Part shown: piece after piece, positions 33,749 through 44,655 of the stretch
Position numbering within the stretch: the stretch's first letter is position 1
Layout: the number at the start of each line of letters is the position of its first letter
Origin: Aselliscus stoliczkanus
Taxonomy: Eukaryota > Chordata > Mammalia > Chiroptera > Hipposideridae
Direction of reading: 5' to 3'
NCBI GenBank assembly: GCA_033961575.1
Contig: CM066731.1
Coordinates: forward strand, 77,397,501-77,461,500
DNA length: 64,000 nt
The notes under the pieces: generated by a model
The model's input: only the letters and a program-made list of their open reading frames with translations
What the model was told of the DNA's origin: nothing
Databases searched by the model: none
Made by a program: the position numbers and the translations under genes

Positions 33749-34705
33749 TTGTATGACCTCATGTCCCTTTTCAACAGAGTGCTTCATTGTTTGAATGTCC
33801 CCCATTTTTTCTTCCCTCCCTCTCTACCAGGGAGTGAGAACCTTGGGTGCCCAGTTGCCAGAGGTCCAGGGTCCCAGATCTGTGACATGAATCCCTGGTC
33901 CAGGTACCCTTCCAACTGATGCCAATCCCCACTGCCTCCCACCCCCATATCAGAGGTTCAGCCAGGTGTTGGTCTCACCCTAAGGGACTGCTAGGTGTGG
34001 GACACATGCCTTTGGTTGGGTGAGTGTGCAGAGCAGGTGTAGTGAACCACACATATGACTGGTGAGGCTGTAGCTGTCAGAGACATGAGACCTGGGGCAG
34101 CCCCAGTATCACTGTAGCTTCTGGGGAGCCATCCCATGTCTGCCACTGTCTGGAGCTGCAGCATTTCAACCATGTCAGTTCCACTGCACATCCTCGGGGC
34201 TATTGACCTTGCATTCTTCTCACATGCCTTTTATCTATAGCTTCTTTATTTTCAGGTTATCATTTAAAGCAGAGCAGAGGGTGATTTCGAAAAAATAACT
34301 AAATAGCTTTATTACTATCACAGGCAGTAATAGGTGTCTTTGGATAGTGAAATGAGTCCAAAGAATGTACTCACCAAATCGAGAAAAAGATGGCAGCTAT
34401 CATCACTGCCCAAAGTCTCACTGGAGGAAAATGCCCTCAAATGAGAAATACCCATGAGCAATTCATCAGTGAAGGGCCCGTTAGCCAAAACCTTTGGTCT
34501 TTGCAGCCAACACAAAATCAGAAAATAAGTAGAAATCTTGAAAGAAGGTAGATCCCTAACAGACAAATAAGTCAAAGGCAACACCTAAGTAACAGATTTA
34601 GGTACAGTTAGGTTTTGTAGCTAAGGTATAAAATTTGTCATGTACATTTGTGACCTCAACTGAAATAAGCAAAGGACTATGTTCAATCCTAAAACATAAA
34701 TTAAG
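33749..34705. other. Intronic sequence, nothing identified
   Basis: No gene. Minus frames at 33991-34191 and 34318-34584 have no recognised similarity. Confidence 0.4.
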
Positions 34706-35167
34706 GGGCCGGCCGTGTGGCGCATTGGTTGGGAGCTGGTTTGGGGATGCCAGCAGCCCCAGTTCAGATCCCACGTGTGAGGGCCGGTGACGCTGCCCTC
34801 CGCAGTTAGCAACCGCTCCACCTGGAGCTGGGCTGTGCGAGCCGGCGACGGTGTGGTCTGCAGCCCCTGCTGCAGTGGGCTGCCATAGGCTACAGTGAGT
34901 GGCCGGCAGCCAGTGTGAGCAGCTGGCAGCCAGCGTGAGCTGCCAATAGCCGTGGTGAGCAGCATCCAGAGGCCGGCGACCGATCTGCCTCACCCGGGAA
35001 GAGCAACAATGATGATACCAACATGGGCCAGTGAAGCAACGTCCTCCACAACTAGACTGAAGAACAAAAAGCAGCTTGTCTGTTCCCCTTCCCCGATTCC
35101 CCAACACTGTTCCCCTCCCCCAATTCCCCAATAAAAAAATCTTTAAAAAAAACAAAACAAAAAAACC
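34706..35167 (+). mobile_element. Composite SINE: family-1 head, GC-rich repeats, unique tail
   Basis: A single 462-bp unit is flanked by perfect 11-bp target duplications (cataaattaag, 34695-34705 and 35168-35178). The first ~95 bases are a family-1 SINE head (GGGCCGGCCGTGTGGCGCA, CAGTTCAGATCCC, "gagggccggtgacgctgccctc"). Then comes a GC-rich centre with degenerate ~20-bp units around "gtgagcagctggcagccagc" (about 34895-34970). A third part ("gggaagagcaacaatgatgataccaacatgggccag" ... "ctcccccaattccccaataaa") ends in an A-rich tail. The last ~45 bases closely match the end of the SINE at 60952-61471. The flanking duplications show that it moved as one RNA. Confidence 0.9.
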
Positions 35168-35178
35168 CATAAATTAAG

Positions 35179-37400
35179 ATATTTGTGAATGTCTTTCTTC
35201 TGACTTCTACTGGTTCCTTGTTCTAGTCTAGTCAACTATTGCACTTTTCCCCTGTGCTATCTGAGGTCTGGCTATGAAACCCCATGGCCAACGAACAAGT
35301 GATCATGGTCTCTGTGTTTGGGAATGGTTGACAAACACAGAGACCATTATTTCACTGTTTAAAACGTATCAGTCTGTTCCATTCATCACGTACTCACATT
35401 TAGAACATGAAAGTGTTTCCCCCACTGGGTCCATGAGCAGAACAGCATCTTCTGAAGTCTGTCCCTCTGCACCACAGATAATCCCTGTTTCTGGCAGTTT
35501 ATCTGATTCACTCTGCAGTCACAAGAAAAAGACTTAAATGCTTCTTGCCCATCAGTCCTCAGGAAACCATGGTGATTATGTTCTTATTGTAAGATCTCCT
35601 TTTTGATGGGCTGAGCCTTCATCATGGAGGAAAGCTCTTGGATGGACTTTATTGGATTTCAGTCAGCATTTGATAAACATTATATTTTATGGCAGACTAT
35701 CCTGAATGTGTTTAGAAGGAAGGTGCACTCAGAACCTGCATTCTCAATCTTTTCTTCTGATTTTCATTGCACAGCCCTTGGAGCAGCACCCAGTTAAGTG
35801 ACTTACATATAATTTCTCTCGTATTGTCATCTCCAAGAAAGTTTTAACCACTGTAATTCCTGTTACTGTTCAGCATTAACCTAGCATTCTCTTTGTAAAA
35901 CATTTTGGGATCCTCTTACTAAAGAGGGAACAGGAAGAGAAATAGACAATGGATTGGTTGTTATACCTTGTTAAACATGTTTTTACAAATTGGGCTTTAA
36001 AAAAAAAGGAAACAGTATCATTCTTCTGTTTATTTACTTTTTTTTTTTTAAATAACATTATCTGTGGAAATTCTTACTCTGTCCCCTGTAGTTAGAAAGA
36101 AATTGGTGGGGGAAAGGCCTTGGTTACCTTCCTAATGTCCTGAAATATTATAAAGAAAGGTCCTTTAAAATGTAAATACTCAGTTAAAATTCACATGCCA
36201 ACAATAGAAAAGATTCAGATAATGCCTATCCCCTCTCCAAAGACAAGACAGATCATAAGAATGTGAACGTTCAGCATCAGATACCCAAAGAATGAAGGAA
36301 ATGATGGAAACCTAAGAACCATCCATTCAACAGCCACAGGTTACAGAAGAGGAAACTAATTCTCTAGAAGTCACTCGTCTCAGATCAGTCAAAAAAAAAA
36401 AAAATTGGCAGACCTGGGAAAACAGAAAAATAAATGGTCAGGTATGTGTTCTCATTTGATCCTAAATCAACCCTCGAGCATTATTCTCCCAACTAAAGCA
36501 GCAAGAAATAAGGATTAGAAAGAATGTGGTTTTCCCAGTAAATATTTGTGATAAGAATCCAGTTCTGCTTAAATTGAATAATTGCACCTTCTTCTCAGAA
36601 TTCAGAGCAAGATGCTCTAAACCCATTTGCAAATGTATTATTATGGAAGATCTTTAAAAGCATTAAAGAGCAGATAATTATTGCAAGGCAGTGCAAGAAA
36701 TATGATAAATGGACAAATGGTATAGCAACACAAACCACTGAAAGCCAGTGGAAAAGACATCATCTTGGATGACGTCTGGAAAGGCCTCCGACATGGCCCA
36801 GAAGGAAGAGCCTTTCTACCTTGGATGGAGGGAGCATGAGTGGGGGTTCAGAGGCCTGAAGAGGACACTCCTGCTGGAGGAAAGAAGGATAGTTTACCAT
36901 AGTAACTCTGCAAATTAATGGGAATGACTAAATTTAAGGACTTCTGTCTGCTATCAGTGAGTCTGCACACTCTAGTGGGGGTGGACACCAGCTGAGGTAG
37001 GTGACAGTGAATGAGGAGCAAGGGCCATCATCTTTCCTAATCAGAGTCCCTGTGCAAGCAGAGGAGAGCAGGATCCATGCCTGATCTGCCCTCTCCTTCC
37101 CCCTGCAGCACTTCCTATCAATTTCACCTGCACAGTCTCAGTTTACTTTTCTCCCTGTCCCCTTTGCCATTCTAGATAGAGCCTTCCACAAGCTCTTAAC
37201 TGCTCTTGCTCATGTGACTGCAATAGCTGCTTGAAGCTGGCCCTTGGACACTTTTTTTTTTGTACACACGACACTGAGGAATGCCTCTGAGTACAGTATG
37301 AGTGTCTATGCTAGGCTGTACATCAATTCCCTCTTCACTCTTTTCAATTTCCTCTTTTTCCATAGGAAAAATGTTCGGGTACCTCAACATAGTGTAAAAG
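35179..37400. other. Intronic sequence, nothing identified
   Basis: No gene. T- and A-runs occur at 36036-36050 and 36391-36405. Short frames are unsupported. Confidence 0.4.
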
Positions 37401-37409
37401 ATTACATGA

Positions 37410-37800
37410 TTGCATCCATTTCTGCCCTGGGCACTTCATCTTGCCTGCTGCTACGCTGGCTTTTGGACTGCAGTCAGCTGACCTTCTGCCGGATACTTAA
37501 ATATGCCCCAGGCCTTCCTGCTTCAGGCCTTAGCAATTCTTTCCCTCTCTGCCCAGAGAGCACTTCTCATCAAGCTCCAGTTAGCTCATGCTGCTCTTTT
37601 GTAAAACCCTGATCCTGCTCTTCTGTCCTCTCCTTAAGGAAGCCTTTTGTAACTCTTCCAATTGGGACAGGCTTCTTTTGTTTATGACCCCATGTACTGC
37701 TCCATTATAGCAATTGTTGAAATAATGGCTTCTCTCTGCCCTCAGAAGGAAGGACTTCCTTGAGGAGCATGGATCAATGAAAAGAGTTTTCACTGATTGT
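37410..37800 (+). mobile_element. L2-like LINE 3' fragment
   Basis: "ccaggccttcctgcttcaggcc" ... "tctgtcctctccttaaggaagccttttgtaactcttcc" ... "gaccccatgtactgctccattatagcaattg" follows the L2 3'-end pattern. Confidence 0.5.
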
Positions 37801-40165
37801 GTTTCAAGGGCCTGGCTGCCCTTAGAAGACCATCAAAATTAATGGATCAAACAGGGCACCAAGTCAGCTCTTCTTTATGGTACAAGGCTAAGTATTTTTG
37901 TATAGATATGGGCAGTCTCTCTAAGATAGTTTATGAACATGTATTATTGTCTCAAAGTTTTGTGCTTAATCCATAGAAACAAATGCTTTTGTCTGAGAAA
38001 GGAAGGGAACTTCTGTGCTTTGAGGGATACAAAGAAAAGGCCATGGCAGATCTCACAGAAGGAAAATGGGTACTATTCGGGGGACCTCAAAAAAAAATGC
38101 CATCTCTATCTTTGGGCAAGCATTTCTGAGTAACTCCCCTTTTTGGAGAAGAGGGGGATGTTTGTGCATGAAAGCATAAGGCACTAAGAAATGCCATGTT
38201 AGGAACAAAGGGAGGTCCCCCTTAGAAATACCAGTGATGTGTGGCAGTCACTGCCTTGGAGAGGCCTCAATAAAGTCTTGACTGGCAGCCTTAGTCAGAC
38301 AGCAAGGGTCACCATCCAACCTGGACATGGTGGTACTGTCAGGAGAAGCACATCAGACATCAAGAATTTATCATTTTCAATCTACAGTGATCTCCTTTTT
38401 GGACAGTGAATGACCCTACAGGTCCTGTAAGATATGGAGAAGGGAAGGGACCTGTGGTTGTGATACTGACTTCCTTTCATTCTCATCTACACAGCCAAGG
38501 CTTGTTGATGGACCCTGGAGACTGGGCCACAGCACACCCCATGTCATGACACACTTTGTACCAATTATGGTCAAGATGTACACTTGATGACTGTAAAGTG
38601 CAAAGGATGAGAGATTCACATTTATATGTATAACTTATAAACCCGTGCACTTTTTACAATGCTTGAGAAATCTTGAATGAATGTTGAACTCCCTAATAAA
38701 TTAAATGTACAGTAGAATGGAGACAATTTGAGAAATGGAGTTCCCTTCTTGGGAGGGATAATATGAAAATTGAATTAATAGATTAAAGAGGTGTGCAGGG
38801 TAGAATATATACTCTTGACTTTTTGCCAGTCTCTGTTTTGACAATATTCTAACATAAATTGTCTTCTTGCATTGTGTTTCTATATCGCTGGTGGGTCCTC
38901 CCTCACACGCTGTCTTAAGAGGGATTCTGAAGTCACAAATGACATTGTTGAAAAAGAATAGCCCCTGTTTATTTCAAAAGTGGCACTTTTTCATTTTGCT
39001 ATTTTTTTCTTCTTTCTGCCTCCTTTGGTGGATGGGTTGGGTGTCAGTGCTGCTCAACTGGGGATTTTCTGCCATCAGCAAGCACAGCTGAGAGCGGGTG
39101 TGAGCAGAAGTGTCAGTGGGCAGCTGCATGATGGGGCTAAGCTGGAATCACTCATATTCCCAGAAGAGTTAGTCAGATTCATTCGGTAGAGAAGGCATTT
39201 CCCATCTATTCCCGTCACTCCTCTCCTATGTGTGCTTGGACTCATCTTTGGAGGATGTAGTAGGGGTGTGCTCAAAAGCAGAGTTTTGGACAGCTCAGCA
39301 TGGAGATGGGAACAACAGGGCACAATGGGAAGGGAATGTGGGAAATAGCCTAGAGGAGCATGGTCTGCAGAGGAAGAGGGAAACAACAGATTACATCCCC
39401 AGTACAGACTTCAATGTACTTCCAAGTTTTCCTGCTCCCTGTTGAACAAAATTGTCGACCACCACACATAATTTTACCTTAACCAGTGAGAATCCCTGAG
39501 ACATTTATTTGGAGTTCTTGCAACCATAATCTCACCAGGGACGCTGAGTATCTCAGAGTATCTCTCAAGGGATTTTGAGTTCCCTTGTGTGTTTCACAAG
39601 TACTTGGGGCCCATTAGACATTCAGTGGAATGGAGTGAGTCTGAGAAAGGGAGGTCCCTTACCTCTTATCGGATGTGAGTGAACTGATTAAATAAGGGGA
39701 GAATCTCAGTTCCCCTGGACCCCGAATATGCTGAGTTCCGCCCTCTATGGCTGCTGAACTGGAGAACACTCAGAAAATGGCTAGGGCTGGGCTAAACTTT
39801 GGATTTTAAATCAGTATGGTGTGGGTGTTGGGGATGAGTCTCCATGGAATGTCACCACCCTGGGATGTAGATTATTTCCAGCTGAAATCAAGTAAAGCCC
39901 AGCAAACTCAGGAAGAGGCTTTTTGTTTGTTTGTTTGCTTGCTTTTTATCTCCCTCTCCCTTTTACAGGGATTAAGATAGAAAACCTGCTGCAGGAAGGG
40001 AACTTTATCATAAGCACCATAGCATGTTGACTTTAGCACATGTGAATTGAGGATGGATCCATGAAAAGTCTGTTCACTAGATTTCCCTCTGTCTCATTAC
40101 ATCTGAGTTGTCTAGAAGAATTTGTTTGCTACTTTTTCAGCTACATATAAATTGCCTGTTTTCCA
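37801..40165. other. Intronic sequence, nothing firmly identified
   Basis: No gene. Overlapping opposite-strand frames near 38867-39445 have no recognised similarity. Confidence 0.4.
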
Positions 40166-40410
40166 TTTGAAATCCCAGGCCCGGTCCCCTCTTTTCTCCT
40201 TTGTCCAAAACGACATATGTACTTCATTTTGCCTCATTGTTTTGGGGATTTTTCTGCTTGTGTGAATTCCCCATGCACATGTATTAAAAATTTGATTTTC
40301 TCCTATTAAACTGCTGTATGTTATTTTAATTCTTTGCCCAGCCAGAAATACTAAAAGGGTAAGGCGAAAGTTGCCCTAGCCCCCATAAGGGGAAGGGGTG
40401 TTTTTACAAT
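40166..40410 (+). mobile_element. ERVL/MLT2-like LTR end
   Basis: "ttttctcctattaaactgctg" ... "cccagccagaaatactaaaagggtaaggcgaaagttgcc" resembles the 3' end of ancient ERVL LTRs and pairs with the antisense copy at 23830-24345. The left boundary is not visible. Confidence 0.4.
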
Positions 40411-42597
40411 GTTCTCCACTTCTACCTACAGCCTTTGCTACTGCTTCCCAGCCATGTCCCCTTCTCCCCAGCCTCAAACTTTGAGTACAGTCTTCCTCTG
40501 GCAAGTGCATTACCAGAGGATGTGATGCTGACCTCAGGAATAGAAGAGAGCAAAAACTCTTTTTGCTACCCCCACATTTGTTGTAGGAGCGCTTATGATT
40601 TCCCTTCTTCCAGAAGACAGCCCTACCTCAGTTAATCTGCCATCAGTGGGGATATTTTCATTCTTGAATGAAAATCCACCAGAAGTAATTTTTTAAAAAG
40701 AAAAAAGCAAATTAAAACCAAAATGAGATATCATGAGCAAGTTGGTGGATTTTTAAAAATTATTATTTAATTGCTGGTACCCAGTACAGAGGATATCAAT
40801 ATCAGAGGTGGTGTCTAAAACCAGTGTCTTCCAAGTCAGATAAACACAGGTTTGTCTCCCATTGTCACTGTGAAGGAGGTAGATTGCTTTTGTTAATCAC
40901 GTACCTTCTTTAAGCCTGATTTGTATGTTCTTTAAATTGATGCAGTGTTACTGTGCTGAATGCATGAGATATGTATGTAAGTGCTTAGCCTCCTGCCAGG
41001 CACAGTGGAGCCGTATAAACTGTGGGCAATGTTTTGATGAATGGCAGGAGTTTTACCCTTTGACACATTAATTACCTTCTGGGGATCTAGCCTAAAGAGA
41101 AAAACACAAGTGGTTATGGCAATAATATGCTCATAGCAGCACGATTCATGAGTGAATCATTAAAAATGCACTGTTAGTAGAAGTTTGTTTGGAGATGGCC
41201 GCTTCTTTTCAGAAGTGCAAGACGATCATACACAAATGTGGTTGGGACCAAGGAAGGGTTTTCCAGACTGTGAGGGATTTGGAGCTGAACAATTAACCTG
41301 CCCAAGGATTCAGAGTTCTACTAGGTATCTAACCCCACTACCTGGACACTTTTGTGGAAAGTTTCATTTAGCAGCCAGTCAAGCCAGGATGGTCCCTCTT
41401 GGGAAATGCGTGTCTTTTTTGCATAAGTGGCACTGGCCAGTTATGAGTATTACAAAAAGGCAGTCGTTCAGTGACTTCCCTTGGAACGGAAAGATTCACA
41501 TGAAACTGGATGTGTCTATGACTATTTACATGAGAATCATGTGTTATTCTTACCTGTATTGTTGTAGAGATTAGTTTGGAATCTAAAATTGATGAATTAT
41601 AGGGATGGAAAACAGCATGTGATCAGCTATGGGGTTTGAGATAAAAATTCCAAATGGCTTTCCTCATATAACAGCTATTCACAATTTATAAAGCACCCCA
41701 GACTTTCTCTTCAGTCATCTCATGGAAATGACTCAAGTGCATGGCTCATTTGGGCACATATACATAGTACTGTATATTTCTGTGACTTTCTGCTGTCCCA
41801 GCTTCCTCTAGTCATCCCAGACAAGTTTTCACTCCCTTATGCGAAGAATATTTCTCTTCCTCTTCTTTCTGGCTCTAGTCTATGCCCACTTAATATTCCC
41901 ACCTGTAGCCCTCTCATCCCCCCTCTACTACCCGTGTTACTGAAAACACTCTTAATGAATTAAAAATCTGCTACTTTATTGCTTCTAAGTTTGAATGATA
42001 ACTTAACAAGCAAAAAAGCGCTTTTAAACTCTGCCTCATGGTTCCCTGGCCCTCCTTGCCCCACTTAACACACCATGCCTTTTACTGAAAAGGTGAACTG
42101 GACACACTCCTTTTTTTCCCCATGTCCTTCCAGAAAAGCATCACCCCCTCTTGTGAATGCTTTGCTTATGTGGTTATTTGTTCTAACACTCCCCTGGGGT
42201 CTAGCTGTCTTTTAGAACATTCCACATTATAACTAAGTTTTTTTCATGTGTTATCCCAGTGTTTGGCATGTAGTTGGCTTGCAATGAATATGTATTCGAT
42301 GAATGAATGTAATTAATTTTATATCTGGTTCCCTAAAGATGTTGATGCTTTCCGTGCTCCCTCTCCCCACCCAGCCTGGGTCCTTGACAGCCCTCTTTGC
42401 AGATCCTTAACATGGGAGTGGAAAACAGTTTTGCTGGTGTATCTGAACAAAGCTGACACATTTTTCCCTTTAAGATCTTGCAGCTGAATGTGGAATAATC
42501 CTGAAATTAAGGTTCAGCTTCAGGCAGTTGTTTATATCAGCTGTCAGATTGCAGAATAAAAAATGGTTTTTATATGTTGATTTTTGTTGTTTTCCAG
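40411..42597. other. Intron end before the second CNTNAP5 exon
   Basis: About 42120-42312 resembles an L2 3' end ("ccagtgtttggcatgtagttggcttgcaatgaatatg"). The 129-codon plus frame at 41185-41574 has no recognised similarity. The intron ends with TTGTTGTTTTCCAG (AG at 42596-42597). Confidence 0.5.
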
Positions 42598-42862
42598 GGC
42601 AATGTCACTTTTTCCTGCTTCGAACCACAAATTGTTCCCATCACATTTATCAACTCCAGCAGCAGTTATTTGCTGCTGCCCGGCACCCCCCAAATTGATG
42701 GGCTCTCAGTGGGTTTCCAGTTTCGAACATGGAACAAGGATGGTCTGCTTCTGTCCACAGAGCTGTCTGAGGGCTCGGGGACCCTGCTGCTGAGCCTGGA
42801 AGGTGGGACCCTGAGACTCCTGATTCAGAAAACGACAGAACAGGCAGCTCAAATCCTCACAG
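42598..42862 (+). CDS. CNTNAP5: Contactin-associated protein-like exon (start of LamG2)
   Basis: A 265-bp exon (88 codons plus one base) between acceptor TTTTCCAG and donor GTACTG at 42863. It opens [17 protein letters not shown], directly continuing the IYTV end of the exon at 8508-8651 in phase 0, and exits in phase 1. Then come [44 protein letters not shown] and AAQILTG. This is the N-terminal half of the second LamG domain: beta strands with the hallmark FQFRTWN...GLLL motif. The sequon NSS is a possible N-glycosylation site. The reading is fully open, so the gene appears intact here. It would act in the extracellular part of a neuronal cell-adhesion protein. The CNTNAP5 name comes from wording recalled for the family; CNTNAP4 is the main alternative. 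Confidence 0.9.
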
Positions 42863-43431
42863 GTACTGTCTGCTGTCTGCTCACCACCTCTAGGTTGGTT
42901 TCTCATTCATTCAAGTCAACAAGTGTTTACCATTCAGACCAAAACATATGGAACACAGCTCGCAGGGGTGGGGGATGACCCAGTATTCATAAATTTACTC
43001 TTAGTCTGAAGAGGCAACAGTTTTAGCTATGTAAACTTTGGCAAGTCCCATTATTGACTTATCCCTCAGCAATTTCATCTGAGAAGTGACAATAAGAATT
43101 CCCATCTAATAGTATTGAGCATAATTTGTAGACTAACTGCAGAGTACTTTGCTAGGTCTCTACAGATATAGCGCCTGTGATATGGAATATTCGCCATGTT
43201 CATTCAAGGAAGGTATTATTTTTCATTTTATCGATGAAGAAATGAAGATTCGTGGTGGTTAAATAGCGTTCATAAACACATGGTAGTAAGTGATGGAACT
43301 GCAATTTCATCCTGAATTTGTCTGACTTTAGAGCCTATAGCTTCCCTGCATACCATGCTACCACCTGACTTTCTACAACCACCAAATTCTATTTCCAGTA
43401 AAAATGAGAGAGTTTTAAAAATATTTTTTAA

Positions 43432-43482
<51 letters not shown>

Positions 43483-44220
43483 AATATCTTTATATATATA
43501 TAAAGATATTAAGAAAGTACTACTGTGTGTGGCAACTGGGTATGGCAAAATTTTAAAAATTGGTTCCCAAATAGCTAAAGTTTGGAAATCACTTACTTTT
43601 ATAACAACATTGTGTAGATTCTAATGTATGAGTATAGCAACATAGAGCAGATCTAAGAACAAATCTTGTTTTAGAGATTCTGGCTCTACTGTTTCTTCAA
43701 TGTGGAACAGTGGAGCTTTACTTTATCTCCCCTCCATTTGTTGTCTTATTAATATCTTCTGTCTTTCCAGACGCAGTGTGTTGACTTAGTTGACAAGTGC
43801 TTACTGAGGTCAGATCACATGCCAGGCATTAGAGCTGAGGCATGCTGCTGGGTCCACAAATCCTTTGATCAGTCTCCCTGATTGTACAGTGCTAATCAAA
43901 TCTCCTTCCTCCATACACCTGGGCCAGTCGCCATTCTGGATTACACTACATCACATTTTAAATTAATTTAGCTGTCTTTTGTCCCACTGGACTGTGAGTT
44001 TTGTTGTCCAGATAAATTAGAGAAAATTAAGTTTAATAGTAAAGGACATGATTTAATTGTCAAGATCAGGTCAGATTATTGGAAAGTCTCAAATACCAAT
44101 AAATGAACAAAAGTCCCATTGAACTGGAAAAGCAGAAGGGCTTGGGTCTACGAGTAAGACAGACAGGTTCAAAATTTACCTCTGCTTATTATTCTGTGGC
44201 CCTTAACTTTGTCTCAGATG
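42863..44220. other. Start of next intron, MIR copies and TA repeat
   Basis: About 43020-43170 reads as a sense MIR and about 43205-43380 as an antisense MIR ("cattttatcgatgaagaaatgaag" ... "agagcctatagcttccctgcataccatgctacc"). A TA microsatellite with a palindrome follows at 43434-43510. Confidence 0.55.
43434..43510. repeat. (TA)n microsatellite with 28-bp perfect palindrome
   Basis: About 22 TA units are followed by a self-complementary stretch centred near 43496, with arms aatatctttatata and tatataaagatatt. It can extrude as a cruciform. Confidence 0.93.
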
Positions 44221-44224
44221 TAAG

Positions 44225-44655
44225 AGAAAGTGTATCAGTTATTTATAGCTATGTAACAAATTATACTAAAATTTAGTGGTTGAAAACATTTATCATGTCT
44301 CAGTTTCTAAGAATCAGGAATCCAAGGCCACCTTGGCTGGGTAACTCTGGCTGGATGCAGTCATCTTAATGTTCATATGGGGTAGATCTCCTTCCAAGCA
44401 CACTCATGGGGATGTTGGCAGGCCTCAGAAAATCTGCTTCCAAGCTTATCCCCATGGCCTCCTCAGAAGGCTGCCTCATGAAATGACAGCACTCTAAACC
44501 CAGAATAAGTGATCCACAAGGCACTGAGACAAAAGCCAGTCTTTGCCTCGTTGTGTTCATTAGAAACAAATAAATTAAGCCAAGAAAATTGTAGAAAGGT
44601 ATGATATTAGAAGCTGTCGATCATTGGGGACCCTCTTAGAATCTACCTATAGCAT
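44225..44655 (+). mobile_element. Ancient interspersed repeat, class uncertain
   Basis: "gtatcagttatttatagctatgtaacaaattatactaaaatttagtgg" ... "gttggcaggcctcagaaaatctgcttccaagct" ... "gaccctcttagaatctacctatagca" follows a common ancient mammalian repeat. I cannot fix its class by eye. Confidence 0.55.

Noticed and set aside
34598..35170. 190-codon minus-strand frame
   Set aside because: It lies across the composite SINE and its flanks. GC-rich repeat sequence without stops explains it; no protein family is recognised.
41185..41574. 129-codon plus-strand frame as a novel exon or gene
   Set aside because: No family resemblance, no splice context and ordinary intronic composition; a chance frame is likely.
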